Assembly (NCBI GenBank): GCA_902787185.1
Contig: CADAFP010000009.1
Span: forward strand, 1-64,000
Direction of reading: 5' to 3'
DNA: 64,000 nt
Origin: an uncultured Bacteroidales bacterium
GTDB taxonomy: Bacteria; Bacteroidota; Bacteroidia; Bacteroidales; Muribaculaceae
Below the pieces are notes generated by a model. That model did not search any database, had not been told where the DNA came from, and was given only the letters and a program-made list of their open reading frames with translations. The translations under genes were made by a program, and so were the position numbers. Positions 17,142-26,091 of this stretch are shown one piece after another (the first letter of the stretch is position 1; each line of letters begins with the position of its first letter).

Positions 17142-18179
17142 ATGAACATGTCGATAGAAAAAATGCTGTCTCATGTCTATGAGATTGAAGGACTGATGCT
17201 TGTGTCTCGCCGATTGGGTGAGGAGAACACACCTGACGTCATCACCAATAAATTGCACCGCAAGGTGCGTGAACTCGCCGAGATGTGCGGCATCGAACTT
17301 GCCGTGGCGCAGCCTGCCCCCGCACAGCCCGTTGAGCAACCAGCCGCACAGCCTGCCCCCGCACAGCCTGTTGAGCAACCTGCCGCACAACCTGCCGTGG
17401 TAGAGGCCCCTCAACAAGAGGAACCCGTCGTGGCCGAGGTCGAAGGTTTGCCCGAGGAGGATTATGACGCCGACGAGACGTGGCAGCACGACAATGGAGA
17501 GGAGTTCAACGAGGTGTTTGAACTGAATTATGAGGAGCCTAAACATGACTCCATTCCTCATGACGAGGTGCCTGTCGCCGACCGTGAACCCGACGAGGAC
17601 ATCACCGTCGAGTTTATAGAGGCCGATGAGGAACCCGTTGACGAGAACCCTCAGCAGCAGGAGTTCGCTACCCCTGTTCCACCAGTATTCAATCCCAAAC
17701 CTGAACCCGCTGACGAGATGCCCGTTGTGGCTCCACTTCCTGAGGCTACCAACGACGAGCCAGTCCCCGAGCCCGACCCCAATGTGCTTCCCGAGGCTGA
17801 GGATGAGCCTGATATCACCGTCGAGTTTATTGAGGCGGAGCCTGCCCCCGTGCCCGAACCCGAGGACCTGCCTATCCCGCCCACACCCACCGATGTTCCC
17901 GTTGCCGAAGCGCTTGAGACACCGTTGCGTGTTGACGAGAAACTGCAGCGTCACCTCTCCAAGGACATCCGCAAGGCTTTGTCAATCAACGACCGTTTCC
18001 GTTTCCAGCGCGAATTGTTCGCTGGCAGTGCCGACGCCCTGAATACCGCCATCGAGCACATCGAGGCGATGCGCAGCTATGGCAACGCCGAGTTATACTT
18101 TTACAGCCAGTTGCACTGGGACCGCGAGAACGAGGTGGTGAAGGATTTCATGGCTCTCGTGCGTAACCATTTCCAGTAA
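17142..18179 (+). CDS. Acidic Pro/Glu-rich cytoplasmic protein of unknown function
   Basis: The product has 345 residues and no signal peptide. A helical N-terminal part (1-52, MLSHVYEIEGLMLVSRR) and a helical C-terminal part (about 255-345, LSKDIRKALSINDRFRFQRE) flank a long disordered linker full of Pro, Glu and Ala. The linker has two exact-period 13-residue repeats (PAPAQPVEQPAAQ) and two copies of ITVEFIEA. The C-terminal part matches a conserved Bacteroidetes tail that I cannot name. M1 and M3 are both possible starts. It lies between dacB and rsmI on the same strand. It may be a scaffold joining two partners; this is inference. Confidence 0.7.
   Translation: MNMSIEKMLSHVYEIEGLMLVSRRLGEENTPDVITNKLHRKVRELAEMCGIELAVAQPAPAQPVEQPAAQPAPAQPVEQPAAQPAVVEAPQQEEPVVAEVEGLPEEDYDADETWQHDNGEEFNEVFELNYEEPKHDSIPHDEVPVADREPDEDITVEFIEADEEPVDENPQQQEFATPVPPVFNPKPEPADEMPVVAPLPEATNDEPVPEPDPNVLPEAEDEPDITVEFIEAEPAPVPEPEDLPIPPTPTDVPVAEALETPLRVDEKLQRHLSKDIRKALSINDRFRFQRELFAGSADALNTAIEHIEAMRSYGNAELYFYSQLHWDRENEVVKDFMALVRNHFQ
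17313..17390 (+). repeat. 39-bp tandem duplication in the linker of the acidic protein
   Basis: Two copies (17313-17351, 17352-17390) differ at only a few bases and keep the reading frame, coding 13 residues each. Confidence 0.85.
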
Positions 18180-18198
18180 GTCATTGACCGCCAACGCC

Positions 18199-18933
18199 AT
18201 GGCAGGAAAACTCTATATCGTACCCACTCCCGTGGGCAACCTGGGGGACATGACACCGCGCGCTGTCGAGGTGCTTAAGAGCGTGGACATCATCCTCGCC
18301 GAGGACACGCGCACAAGCGGCGTGTTGCTCAAGCATTTTGACATCGCCACACCCATGCGCAGCCACCACAAGTTCAACGAGCACGAGGCGGTAGCCGCCG
18401 TTGTGCAGCAGTTGGCAGGCGGTGCTGTGATGGCGCTCATCAGTGACGCGGGCACGCCGGGCATCAGCGATCCGGGCTTCCTGCTATCACGCGAGTGCCG
18501 CCGTCAGGGTATAGAGGTCGAGACGCTGCCGGGTGCGACAGCGTTTGTGCCGGCTTTGGTCAACTCAGGTCTGCCCTGCGACCGGTTTGTCTTTGAGGGC
18601 TTTCTGCCTCAAAAGAAGGGTCGCGCCACGCGTCTTGACGAACTCAAGTCACAGCCCTTGACGATGGTGTTCTATGAGTCGCCCGTGAGGCTGTTGAAGA
18701 CGCTGCAGCAGTTTGTCGAGACCTTCGGCAACGACCGCGACGCCAGTGTCGTGCGCGAAATCAGTAAGTTGCACAACACCACCCACAACGGCACGCTGGG
18801 CGAACTGGTGGACTATTTCACCGCCCATGAGCCGCGGGGCGAGATTGTCATCATCGTTGCCGGTTGCCCTCAGGCCACGGCTGTCAAGGTGGACAAGTAT
18901 GCCGCCTTCAAGGGAAAACAGGCACGAGTATAA
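18199..18933 (+). CDS. rsmI: 16S rRNA (cytidine1402-2'-O)-methyltransferase
   Basis: The start chosen is ATG 18199 (MAGKLYIVPTPVGN); a TTG at 18184 is in frame but adds only TAN-type residues not found in the family. The product has 244 residues. LYIVPTPVGNLGDMTPRA, LAEDTRTSG, SDAGTPGISDPGF and LPGATAFVPALVNSGLP are the standard blocks of the SAM-binding tetrapyrrole-methylase fold of RsmI. With RsmH it modifies C1402 in the ribosomal P site. It begins 19 bases after the acidic protein, so the two probably share an mRNA. Confidence 0.93.
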   Translation: MAGKLYIVPTPVGNLGDMTPRAVEVLKSVDIILAEDTRTSGVLLKHFDIATPMRSHHKFNEHEAVAAVVQQLAGGAVMALISDAGTPGISDPGFLLSRECRRQGIEVETLPGATAFVPALVNSGLPCDRFVFEGFLPQKKGRATRLDELKSQPLTMVFYESPVRLLKTLQQFVETFGNDRDASVVREISKLHNTTHNGTLGELVDYFTAHEPRGEIVIIVAGCPQATAVKVDKYAAFKGKQARV

Positions 18934-18996
18934 CATTTTATCGAGTAACACGTTATTATATAATAAGTAAGAGCAAACCAATAAAAGCCATAAGAT

Positions 18997-19884
18997 ATGA
19001 AAAAGATTTTCTATTTTGTTTGCCTGTTGATAGGCTTAGCAGCGTTGCCTGCCTGTCAACGCAGCAATATGCAGACCGATGAGACCTCACGCATGGATTC
19101 CATCAATATGGCGCTGCAGGACTCAATTGCTACCGCCAATGCCGAGAAAGACAGCCTCATGCAACTCATGGGCGACATTGCCGACGGTATGGAGCAGATT
19201 AAGGAACTTGAGGACATTGTGTCGGTCAATAACCTGAATGGTGAAACCCCCGACCGCAAGAAACAGTTGCGCGACGATATCGTCCTCATTCAGCAGGCCA
19301 TCAACAAGCACAAGAACCGCTTGACTGAACTGGAGAAGCGTCTCAAGCAGTCCACCAACTACAACGAGACGATGCAGAAGTCGATTGCCAACCTCAAGGG
19401 TCAGCTTGAGGAGCAGCAGAAGACCATCAATGGCCTGACCGAGCAACTGGCCGCCGCCCACGTTCAAATCAAGAACCTCAACCAGAGCGTGGACTCCCTC
19501 AGCACCGTCAACAAGAACGTCACTAAGGAAAAAGAGGCCGCCCAGCAGCAGTCCAAGCAACTCACTGCCGAGGTCGATAACCTCAACACCTGCTACTATG
19601 TCATCGGTTCCAAGAAGGAACTCAAGGCCAACAAAATCATCGAGACGGGCTTCCTGCGCAAGACCAAAATCCTGCAGGGCGACTTCGAGAGGTCCTATTT
19701 CACCAAGGCCGACCGCCGCACCTTGAGCGAGATTCCCTTGCACAGCAACAAGGCTGAACTGATGACCAACCATCCCAAGGATTCCTACGAGATTGTCACT
19801 AACGGCAATGTCAAGACGTTGCGCATCCTCAATCCCCAAAGGTTCTGGGAGAAGTCCAATTTCCTTGTTGTCAAGGTGGATTAA
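18997..19884 (+). CDS. Coiled-coil lipoprotein of unknown function
   Basis: The product has 295 residues. The lipobox LAALPAC gives Cys20. Residues about 30-200 form a long coiled coil rich in Gln, Lys, Glu and Leu (KNRLTELEKRLKQS, LKGQLEEQQKTINGLTEQL). Residues about 200-295 are a small globular domain (NTCYYVIGSKKELKANKII, LQGDFERSYFTKAD, NFLVVKVD at the end) conserved in Bacteroidetes lipoproteins of this shape. It probably stands on the periplasmic or outer surface; its role is unknown. The gap to rsmI is 63 bases. Confidence 0.75.
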   Translation: MKKIFYFVCLLIGLAALPACQRSNMQTDETSRMDSINMALQDSIATANAEKDSLMQLMGDIADGMEQIKELEDIVSVNNLNGETPDRKKQLRDDIVLIQQAINKHKNRLTELEKRLKQSTNYNETMQKSIANLKGQLEEQQKTINGLTEQLAAAHVQIKNLNQSVDSLSTVNKNVTKEKEAAQQQSKQLTAEVDNLNTCYYVIGSKKELKANKIIETGFLRKTKILQGDFERSYFTKADRRTLSEIPLHSNKAELMTNHPKDSYEIVTNGNVKTLRILNPQRFWEKSNFLVVKVD

Positions 19885-19910
19885 GCGATTAGCATCTTCC
19901 TGAAATAACC

Positions 19911-21020
19911 ATGAACGTTCTCCTTGCATTTGACAAATTCAAGGGGTCGGCAACCGCCCGGGAACTCAACGAGGCGGCACGGCTGGCACTTGAGGCAGTC
20001 GAGGGCGTAACGGTGTCATGTGTGCCTGTCGCCGATGGTGGCGACGGCACTGTTGACGTGCTGGCCCAAGTGTGTCAAGGGCAATGGGTGAGCGTTCCCA
20101 CCATGGGCCCGATGTTACAGATGGCCCCCGTCACAGCCCGATACTTCCTGTGTGATGACGGCACGGCGCTTATCGAGGTGGCGGCGGCCAGCGGACTGGC
20201 GCTGCTGCCTGATGATGCCCGCAATGTGATGCGGGCAACCACCCTGGGCACGGGTATGCTCATGCGTGACGCGATGGAACGCGGTAGCCGCAACATCGTG
20301 CTGGGGCTGGGCGGCTCAGCGACTTGTGACGCGGCGATGGGCATCATGTGTGCCCTGGGGGCGGAATTTCTTGATGCTGACGGTCATCATCTCTATCCCA
20401 GTGGGGAATCCCTTAAAAATATCGCCCATATCGAGACCTTCGGCATCCCGCCGACGGTGCGCGACTGCCATTTCACGCTATTGACCGATGTGGATAACCC
20501 CCTGTGTGGCGACCGTGGTGCTGCGCGGGTTTATGCCCCGCAGAAAGGCGCTACGCCCGAGCAGGTGGAACAATTGGAGCGTGGCTTGCTGCATGTCGCC
20601 GACCTTGTGGGTGCCGACGTCGCCAATCGGGCGGGCTGCGGTGCCGCCGGAGGCATTCCCGCCTTGATGATGCACCTGCTCGACTGTGAACTCTTGCCTG
20701 GCGCTCCTTATGTGCTCGCTCACAACGGATTTGCCTGTGCGCTCGACGTTGCCGACATGGTCATCACCGGCGAGGGTAAACTCGACCGCCAGACGCTCAT
20801 GGGCAAAGGCCCTGGACAGGTCATACAGATGGCGCGTGAACGGGGTATTCCCGTGGCGGCTGTCTGCGGTATTGTGGAAGACGGTTTTGACCCAGTCGCC
20901 GTTGGCCTGCAACTGGCAATTGCCGTGAGCGAGGGCTTGCCCCATGACTTGGCAATGGATCCTGATTCCACATTGTCACGGGTGGCTGACGCAGTTGTGC
21001 GGCTGGTTACAGGTCAATGA
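19911..21020 (+). CDS. Glycerate 2-kinase (GarK/GlxK type)
   Basis: The product has 369 residues, the family length. MNVLLAFDKFKGSATA, VPVADGGDGTVDVL, VLGLGGSATCDAAMG and GCGAAGGIPALM are the family motifs. It phosphorylates D-glycerate to 2-phosphoglycerate in the cytoplasm. It begins 26 bases after the lipoprotein gene and its last 14 bases overlap the 3' end of the metallophosphoesterase gene on the other strand. Confidence 0.92.
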   Translation: MNVLLAFDKFKGSATARELNEAARLALEAVEGVTVSCVPVADGGDGTVDVLAQVCQGQWVSVPTMGPMLQMAPVTARYFLCDDGTALIEVAAASGLALLPDDARNVMRATTLGTGMLMRDAMERGSRNIVLGLGGSATCDAAMGIMCALGAEFLDADGHHLYPSGESLKNIAHIETFGIPPTVRDCHFTLLTDVDNPLCGDRGAARVYAPQKGATPEQVEQLERGLLHVADLVGADVANRAGCGAAGGIPALMMHLLDCELLPGAPYVLAHNGFACALDVADMVITGEGKLDRQTLMGKGPGQVIQMARERGIPVAAVCGIVEDGFDPVAVGLQLAIAVSEGLPHDLAMDPDSTLSRVADAVVRLVTGQ

Positions 21021-22410
21021 TTGCGGTGTGGTCATTGATGACCGCCTCGTGGCTGGTGCTGATGTCGTTCAAGTCCTCGAGGATGCTGCGAAGCACCAGT
21101 TTGAAGGTGCCATAGATGCGCAGATGCAATGCTGCCTTGGCAAACGGCTTGAGGATTCCCCTGACGGTCTGATCCACCACCTTGTCCACACCCTTGATGA
21201 GCTCATTGATGAGCTCATTGTTGTCACTGCCGCCCTCATTGCCCTCAGCAAATGTGATATAGGCTTGAGTAACAGGCTTTTGCAGATTCTTGAGAAGAAG
21301 GTCAGCAATCGCCTTAGGACTTTCGGGTATATCGATGTAGCGCATAACAAAGGGATGCTTACTTCGGTAATTGTCAATGGCTTGACTGATTTCGGGCCAG
21401 TACCGCGTGAGCACACCATTAGTCATTGTGGGGATGCAGTTCTTGAACACCTCACGTGCCCGCTCCCCAAAGTCGGGGTCCGACGGCAGACTGTGAAGGG
21501 TGACGCTGCGCAGCTGTATCTTTCCTGCAGCCGTGTTGCACGTTGCCACTCGCCACTGGCAGGGATAGCCCACGGCGGCAGCGGTAGCTACTTCGACCAT
21601 ATTACCCTCGCGCACACTGGTCTGCCCGATGTCGCTGATGTGCAGGTGTCCGGTGAAGATTACGTGCACTCCTGCTTGAATGAGCCGCTTGCATAGCTGT
21701 CGGGCATCATCGACCATATAGGGTGCCGCCAGCGTGTCCTCCATGTGGAAGTGGGGCACCAGGTGGTGGTGCATCATCGCGATGACTTTTTTGCCTGCGG
21801 CTGTCGCGGCGGTGGCCTGTTCTACCAGCCATTGCTGGCTGGCCGCTTCCAGGTTGCCGCTGGTCTTGCAGTGGTCACGCGCGTCACCACGCGATACAAA
21901 GGTGTTGAGCCGGTCCATGCAGGCGTCGATGGCCAGGATGGTAAGCCCCTCGGTGACATCGCGGCAATAGCTCAGCGTGTCATTGTCGCGACGGGAATGC
22001 TCGTCATAGCCCGCGTGGCGGTATATCTCGGCAAACTCGTTGCGCGTGATGGTCTCGGCGGCAGTGGTGGTGTCGCCGTCATACACTTTTGCATCGGGAT
22101 TGTTGATGTCATGGTTGCCGGGAACCACGAGCACTTGGATGCCGGCATCTGTCAGGCGCTGCAGGCGGTCGGCGACGAGCAGGTGGCTTGCCCGCTCGCC
22201 GTCCTTGGTGAGATCGCCGGTCACGAGCACCAGGTGGGGTCTCAGGTCGATGATATCCGTCACCAGGGTGTCGAGAATCTCCACACTCTCACGCAGCATC
22301 TTGCGGTCACGGTTCAGGTATTGCTCAAAGGCGCTGCCGTCCTTCTTGATCAGTTCGGTTGCCATCACGTGCAGGTCACTGATGATGGCTATCTTGATGG
22401 TCTTTTCCAA
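21007..22410 (-). CDS. Metallophosphoesterase (calcineurin-like)
   Basis: The product has 467 residues. The five metal-binding blocks are present in order: IISDLHVM (9-16), VTGDLTKDGE, VPGNHDINNP, MMHHHLVPHF and FTGHLHISDI. Residues about 290-467 are a helical extension that I cannot assign. No signal peptide is seen. The substrate could be a phosphodiester such as cyclic nucleotides or lipid headgroups. It lies 12 bases past heptamer tract B and downstream of the GH27 gene, probably in the same unit. Its 3' end overlaps glycerate kinase by 14 bases, convergently. Confidence 0.85.
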   Translation of the reverse strand: MEKTIKIAIISDLHVMATELIKKDGSAFEQYLNRDRKMLRESVEILDTLVTDIIDLRPHLVLVTGDLTKDGERASHLLVADRLQRLTDAGIQVLVVPGNHDINNPDAKVYDGDTTTAAETITRNEFAEIYRHAGYDEHSRRDNDTLSYCRDVTEGLTILAIDACMDRLNTFVSRGDARDHCKTSGNLEAASQQWLVEQATAATAAGKKVIAMMHHHLVPHFHMEDTLAAPYMVDDARQLCKRLIQAGVHVIFTGHLHISDIGQTSVREGNMVEVATAAAVGYPCQWRVATCNTAAGKIQLRSVTLHSLPSDPDFGERAREVFKNCIPTMTNGVLTRYWPEISQAIDNYRSKHPFVMRYIDIPESPKAIADLLLKNLQKPVTQAYITFAEGNEGGSDNNELINELIKGVDKVVDQTVRGILKPFAKAALHLRIYGTFKLVLRSILEDLNDISTSHEAVINDHTAIIDL

Positions 22411-22422
22411 TTGTCTAAACGC

Positions 22423-22467
22423 TTAATCACTAATCACTAATCACTAATCTCTAATCTCTAATCTCTA
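22423..22467 (-). repeat. Heptamer stop tract B (TTAGAGA/TTAGTGA)
   Basis: On the minus strand TTAGAGA repeats three times, then TTAGTGA three times, ending in TTAAGC. The first TAG of the tract is itself the stop codon of the GH27 gene (22465-22467). Each unit carries TAG (and some TGA) on this strand and TAA on the other. Confidence 0.9.
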
Positions 22468-24039
22468 ATCCAGCTCCATCATATCGATGTCGGGCATCAT
22501 GGCGCCGTCGTTCCACAGGCGAATCACATTGTCGCCCTCGTTCAGGTCGATAACGACCTTGATATAGTGCGGTGTTGTCCAGTCCTTGCCGCGCAGGGGA
22601 TAGACACCCATATTCTTGCCGTTGACATCCACACGGAATTCCCGCCAGTCGCCCGCAAAACAGCGCACGGTCATCGTCCGTTGTCCCGCTTTCTGGGCAT
22701 ACACGTGTTGCCACTTCAGGTCGTTGCCGGGACGGTAACCCAGGTAACAGGCCATATAGCCTCCCGAGGTTTTGGGGTCGGAATAATAACAGCCGGTGAT
22801 GACGTATTCGGGGGGCAGTTGCTCTTGGTAATGGCCCAACACTGCCGTCTCAGCCTCATAGATTTTGCGTTCCAGCCGTTGATCGCCTTTGGCGCGGTAG
22901 ATGCGGGTGCCATGGGCGGGCACGGTGATAGCCAACGAGTCGCGGGCACTGCCGGCACTGCGCTGCGCGAAGCAGTCGTATAACTCGATTTTTCCGCCCA
23001 GGTCGATGGTGCTGAACTTGAGGTTCACCGTATGCTCCGCGTCGCTGGGGTTATAGATGGCCACGGCGCGTTCCTTGCCCTGCAATTCCTTGATGTCCTT
23101 GACCATAATGAAGCAGTCTCCCTGCTTGGCGGCGAGATAGGCCTGCAGGTGCAGCGGGTCTTGGTTCAAGGCGATGAGGTCGCGGTTGGTGAGCAGTTTT
23201 AACGACTCGGGCCTGATGTTCGCCATGTCGCAGCCGATAAGCAGTGGCGATGCCATGATGCACCACATCCCGAAGTGGGTCTCGTCCTCAACTTGTGACA
23301 TCGAGCGTCCCACCTCCAGCATGTCCATGTCATTGTAATGTCCATCGTGGCAGTAGGCGCTCAGGTACAGGTTCTCGGCGAGAATCCCCTTGACCGATTC
23401 CCAACTGTCGTAGATGTCGCCTGTCGTGCGCCACGAGTCGGCCACATTGGCGGCCCACAGGCCAGGAAATCCCCAGCAGCAGATGTTGAAGACGACGTCT
23501 TGTTTGCCGCAGTTGCGTATGGCATTGGAAATCAGCGTGTACTGGTCTTTCCCGTTGAGGTTCATGTGCCTGCCGCCGCACCAGTCCACCTTGATAAAGT
23601 CAAAGTCCCAGTCACGGAAGTAGAGTTGGCAGTCCTGCTCTTCATGGCCCGCCATACCCACGCCCAGGCCCCATGCCTGACGGTTGCCCGAGCCGCACGT
23701 GTTGTCGCCAGCATCGGTGTAGATGCCCGCCTTGAGCCCCAGCGAGTGGATGTAGTCCACCAGCGAGCGCATGCCGTTAGGGAAACGGTCCATGTTCAGC
23801 CGCAGGTAGCCGTCCTTGCCACGTCCCTGCCAGTAGCCGTCATCAATATTGATATAACGGTAGCCCGCCGCCTGTAAGCCGCTGTTGTGCATGGCGTCAG
23901 CCTGCTGGCGGATAAGTTGCTCATTGATGTCAAGTGCAAACGTATTCCACGAACTCCACCCCATAGTGGGCGTACGCTGCGCCACAGCCGCTAAGCCAAC
24001 GGTCAACAAAAACAGGAAAAAAGTCAGTTTCTTCTTCAT
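22465..24039 (-). CDS. Glycoside hydrolase family 27 (alpha-galactosidase-type), secreted
   Basis: The start chosen is ATG 24039 (MKKKLTFFLF...), which begins with a signal peptide (1-21); an earlier in-frame ATG at 24132 would include the promoter. The product has 524 residues. MGWSSWNTF, YINIDDGYW, the nucleophile D152 in FIKVDWCGG and the acid/base D208 in SWRTTGDI define GH27 clan D. Residues about 370-524 form a CBM35/CBM6-like beta-sandwich (YEAETAVLGH, INMxELD-like end). It probably releases alpha-galactose (or alpha-N-acetylgalactosamine) in the periplasm or at the surface. No SusCD pair is next to it. Confidence 0.9.
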   Translation of the reverse strand: MKKKLTFFLFLLTVGLAAVAQRTPTMGWSSWNTFALDINEQLIRQQADAMHNSGLQAAGYRYINIDDGYWQGRGKDGYLRLNMDRFPNGMRSLVDYIHSLGLKAGIYTDAGDNTCGSGNRQAWGLGVGMAGHEEQDCQLYFRDWDFDFIKVDWCGGRHMNLNGKDQYTLISNAIRNCGKQDVVFNICCWGFPGLWAANVADSWRTTGDIYDSWESVKGILAENLYLSAYCHDGHYNDMDMLEVGRSMSQVEDETHFGMWCIMASPLLIGCDMANIRPESLKLLTNRDLIALNQDPLHLQAYLAAKQGDCFIMVKDIKELQGKERAVAIYNPSDAEHTVNLKFSTIDLGGKIELYDCFAQRSAGSARDSLAITVPAHGTRIYRAKGDQRLERKIYEAETAVLGHYQEQLPPEYVITGCYYSDPKTSGGYMACYLGYRPGNDLKWQHVYAQKAGQRTMTVRCFAGDWREFRVDVNGKNMGVYPLRGKDWTTPHYIKVVIDLNEGDNVIRLWNDGAMMPDIDMMELD

Positions 24040-24080
24040 ATAGGTCAAGTGATTGAGGGTTGTAATCCATTTAGTGACCA

Positions 24081-24088
24081 CAAATATA
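24081..24088 (-). promoter_or_regulatory. Bacteroidetes -7 promoter element of GH27
   Basis: TATATTTG on the minus strand fits TAnnTTTG and lies 41 bases before ATG 24039. It also rules out the earlier ATG at 24132. Confidence 0.65.
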
Positions 24089-24124
24089 GCAATTTTTATG
24101 GAAAGTCGCACACTAAAATAAAAA

Positions 24125-24176
24125 GAAAACAAGCCCTATGTTTGACTTTGACGGTGCAAACATAGGACTTGTTTTC
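24125..24176 (-). terminator. Long hairpin terminator of the phage-like gene block
   Basis: The 20-base arms 24125-24144 and 24157-24176 pair with a single mismatch. On the minus strand a TTTTCTTTTTATTTT stretch follows. It lies 31 bases past the stop of the M15 peptidase gene. The arm core matches the hairpin at 14349-14395. Confidence 0.75.
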
Positions 24177-24207
24177 AATTGTTTGGATTGTCATTCTGAT
24201 GGTGGCC

Positions 24208-24606
24208 TCAGAATTTCATGTACTGGCGGCGGTTGCGGCCGGTGCGGTGGCTGACGTGGATCCAGCGGCAACCTTTCTCGTCGATGCACTGGTCAACGGG
24301 CAGGTCGAGGCGCTTGATGAGCGCCAGCAGGCGGCGGTTTCCAGCGGGCGAGCCGACGGTGATGTCGGCGGCCTCGCCACGCTGGTGCTGGCTGCCCGGT
24401 GTGCCGCCCACGGCCTTGTTCAGCGCGGGACAGCGGTAGCCGCTGTTCACCCTGATGGGACCACCCCAGGCTTCGCGCAGGGGGTCGAGCACCTGGTCAA
24501 CCAGTTCGTGCAAGGCCCTGACCGCACTGGCGGGCGGCGTGTTGTTGATGTGCAGGCGACGGGCGGTGTCGGACCGCGTCAACTCCTGGATGGTGAAGTG
24601 TTTCAT
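24208..24606 (-). CDS. M15-family D-Ala-D-Ala carboxypeptidase, phage endolysin type
   Basis: The start chosen is ATG 24606 (MKHFTIQELTRSD), overlapping the TGA of the capsid gene by 4 bases (ATGA). The product has 132 residues, all catalytic domain (Peptidase_M15_3). RVNSGYRCPALNKAVGG, SQHQRGEAADI (zinc His and Asp) and RWIHVS (zinc His) are complete. There is no signal peptide, so release would need a holin or lysis. It closes the phage-like block and is coupled to the capsid gene. Confidence 0.88.
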   Translation of the reverse strand: MKHFTIQELTRSDTARRLHINNTPPASAVRALHELVDQVLDPLREAWGGPIRVNSGYRCPALNKAVGGTPGSQHQRGEAADITVGSPAGNRRLLALIKRLDLPVDQCIDEKGCRWIHVSHRTGRNRRQYMKF

Positions 24607-26009
24607 CGGAAGTTGATGCGCATGTGGGCCTTGGGGTAGCGCAACACAAGGCACGAAGCCTCGGTCATCACCAGCGCGTCAACGTTGCGCACACCGCTCT
24701 TCTTCAGGTTCAGCTGCTCGGTGCTGAAGGGGATGTGGACATACTTCTGGATATACTCGGGGTCGATGACCATACCGAACTCGCTCATGCCCATCTCGTC
24801 AAACACCTCGCTGAGCAGCAGATACAGGCAACCAAATTTCGATCGCAACTCACTGAAATCTATACCCCACTTGGACACATGCTGCCCGGCGCTGATGACG
24901 CGGGTATAGTCGAGTTTGCTGATGCGGCTGATGAGACCGCTGCCGCCGATGAGGATCTTGCGCTTGCTGCCTGCGTTGCCGGTGAAGGCCTTGCGCATCA
25001 GCTCAATCATCTTGTTCTCGTTGAACTCGGCACTCGACTCGACATAGAAGTCCTTGCCGGCTTGGCTCCAGATGCCGCCGGTGAAGTAGATGTGCTCCTT
25101 CTTGTTGTTGTCCCACAACTGACGTGCTGAACCGAAGAGGAAGGACTTCTCCATGCCCAGGCGCATGTCATAGACGGCGGCCTCTTCCTGGTCGCTCATC
25201 GTCCAACCCACCTCCTTGTTAGAGAGGCGCTGCAGCATCGACTGCTCCACCTGCATCTTGAAAATCTGGCACAGGTTACGGCTCTTGGTGGGCAGTGCCT
25301 CAAACTGCGGTGACTGCACGTCCAGCTCGCTGGCGGCGCGTCCCATGCGCACAAGGGTCGTTCCCCTGGGAATCTCGGGGAAGCAGTTGTGCACGCCGTT
25401 CACCGTAGGGCCATTCACCGCCATCACCGTCAAGCCGTTGGCATCGCGGTCCACGACATAGAGAATCAGGTCCTGGGCGCTCTCTGTGACACCGTTAGCC
25501 TGATAGCCCGACACGCTGCGCACCAGGATCGTGTCGGTGGGGTCAAAGATGTCGTCATTCTCGGTGTGGATGACGACGGTGGGGGTATCTGAGCCTGAAG
25601 ATTCTCCAGTCTCATCCACGTCGGTCATCAGGGTGGTGTGCGTCGGCTTGGTGTCAACGCTGTAATAGTCCACCACCATGCTGCCTGCATGTTTGCTGCC
25701 CCCGTAGCGCGAAATCTGGTCGATGGGCGTTGACATGGGGCGGATTTTTACGATTTGCTGGTCAATCTCGTTGAGCAGCAGGTCGGGAGAGCCCTCATGG
25801 CTCAGGTCGGTGGTGAGAGGACCGTCAACGACGTGTTTACCGTCTTCAACCCCGGTGACAATCATTCCGACGGCCAGGCTGGTGCCGGTCTCAACCAGCA
25901 TCCCGCATGATGCCAAGATGGCAATCAGGATGATGGTGATGATAAAGATGACAAACTTCTTGTGGTTGCGCATCCAGCGCACGATCTTGAAAAAACTGTT
26001 GTAATTCAT
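24603..26009 (-). CDS. Phage major capsid protein-like (HK97-fold/DUF5309 type) with N-terminal membrane leader
   Basis: The product has 468 residues. Residues about 50-468 resemble Bacteroidales phage capsid proteins: GPLTTDLSHEGSPDLLLNEI and IVKIRPMSTPIDQISR at the arm, RMGRAASE and FTGGIWSQAG in the middle, ISAGQHVSKWGIDF and SKFGCLYLLLSEVFDEMGM near the end. Unexpectedly, residues 1-36 are a basic patch followed by a 15-residue hydrophobic helix and Cys (HKKFVIFIITIILIAILASC), like a holin or lipoprotein leader. In-frame ATGs at M37 (25901) and M49 (25865) could give a leaderless capsid protein. No frame break is seen. Capsid assignment is from pattern memory of the family and is fairly secure; the function of the leader is unknown. 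Confidence 0.75.
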   Translation of the reverse strand: MNYNSFFKIVRWMRNHKKFVIFIITIILIAILASCGMLVETGTSLAVGMIVTGVEDGKHVVDGPLTTDLSHEGSPDLLLNEIDQQIVKIRPMSTPIDQISRYGGSKHAGSMVVDYYSVDTKPTHTTLMTDVDETGESSGSDTPTVVIHTENDDIFDPTDTILVRSVSGYQANGVTESAQDLILYVVDRDANGLTVMAVNGPTVNGVHNCFPEIPRGTTLVRMGRAASELDVQSPQFEALPTKSRNLCQIFKMQVEQSMLQRLSNKEVGWTMSDQEEAAVYDMRLGMEKSFLFGSARQLWDNNKKEHIYFTGGIWSQAGKDFYVESSAEFNENKMIELMRKAFTGNAGSKRKILIGGSGLISRISKLDYTRVISAGQHVSKWGIDFSELRSKFGCLYLLLSEVFDEMGMSEFGMVIDPEYIQKYVHIPFSTEQLNLKKSGVRNVDALVMTEASCLVLRYPKAHMRINFR

Positions 26010-26056
26010 GGTTTTAAATGTTTTAAAGTGTTTATAAATAAAATGTTATTTATGTC

Positions 26057-26091
26057 GCCTTACACCTAAGGCCTTACACCTAAGGTCTTTA
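26057..26091 (-). repeat. Heptamer stop tract D (CTTAGGT/GTAAGGC)
   Basis: Two exact 14-base copies (26057-26070, 26071-26084) made of two 7-base units follow the TAA stop of the putative scaffold gene (26089-26091). TAG and TAA occur on the minus strand and TAA on the plus strand. Confidence 0.8.

Noticed and set aside
26057..26084. 14-base direct repeat considered as a phage attachment site
   Set aside because: It lies inside the block between scaffold and capsid genes, is tandem, and fits the heptamer family. No matching copy flanks the block.
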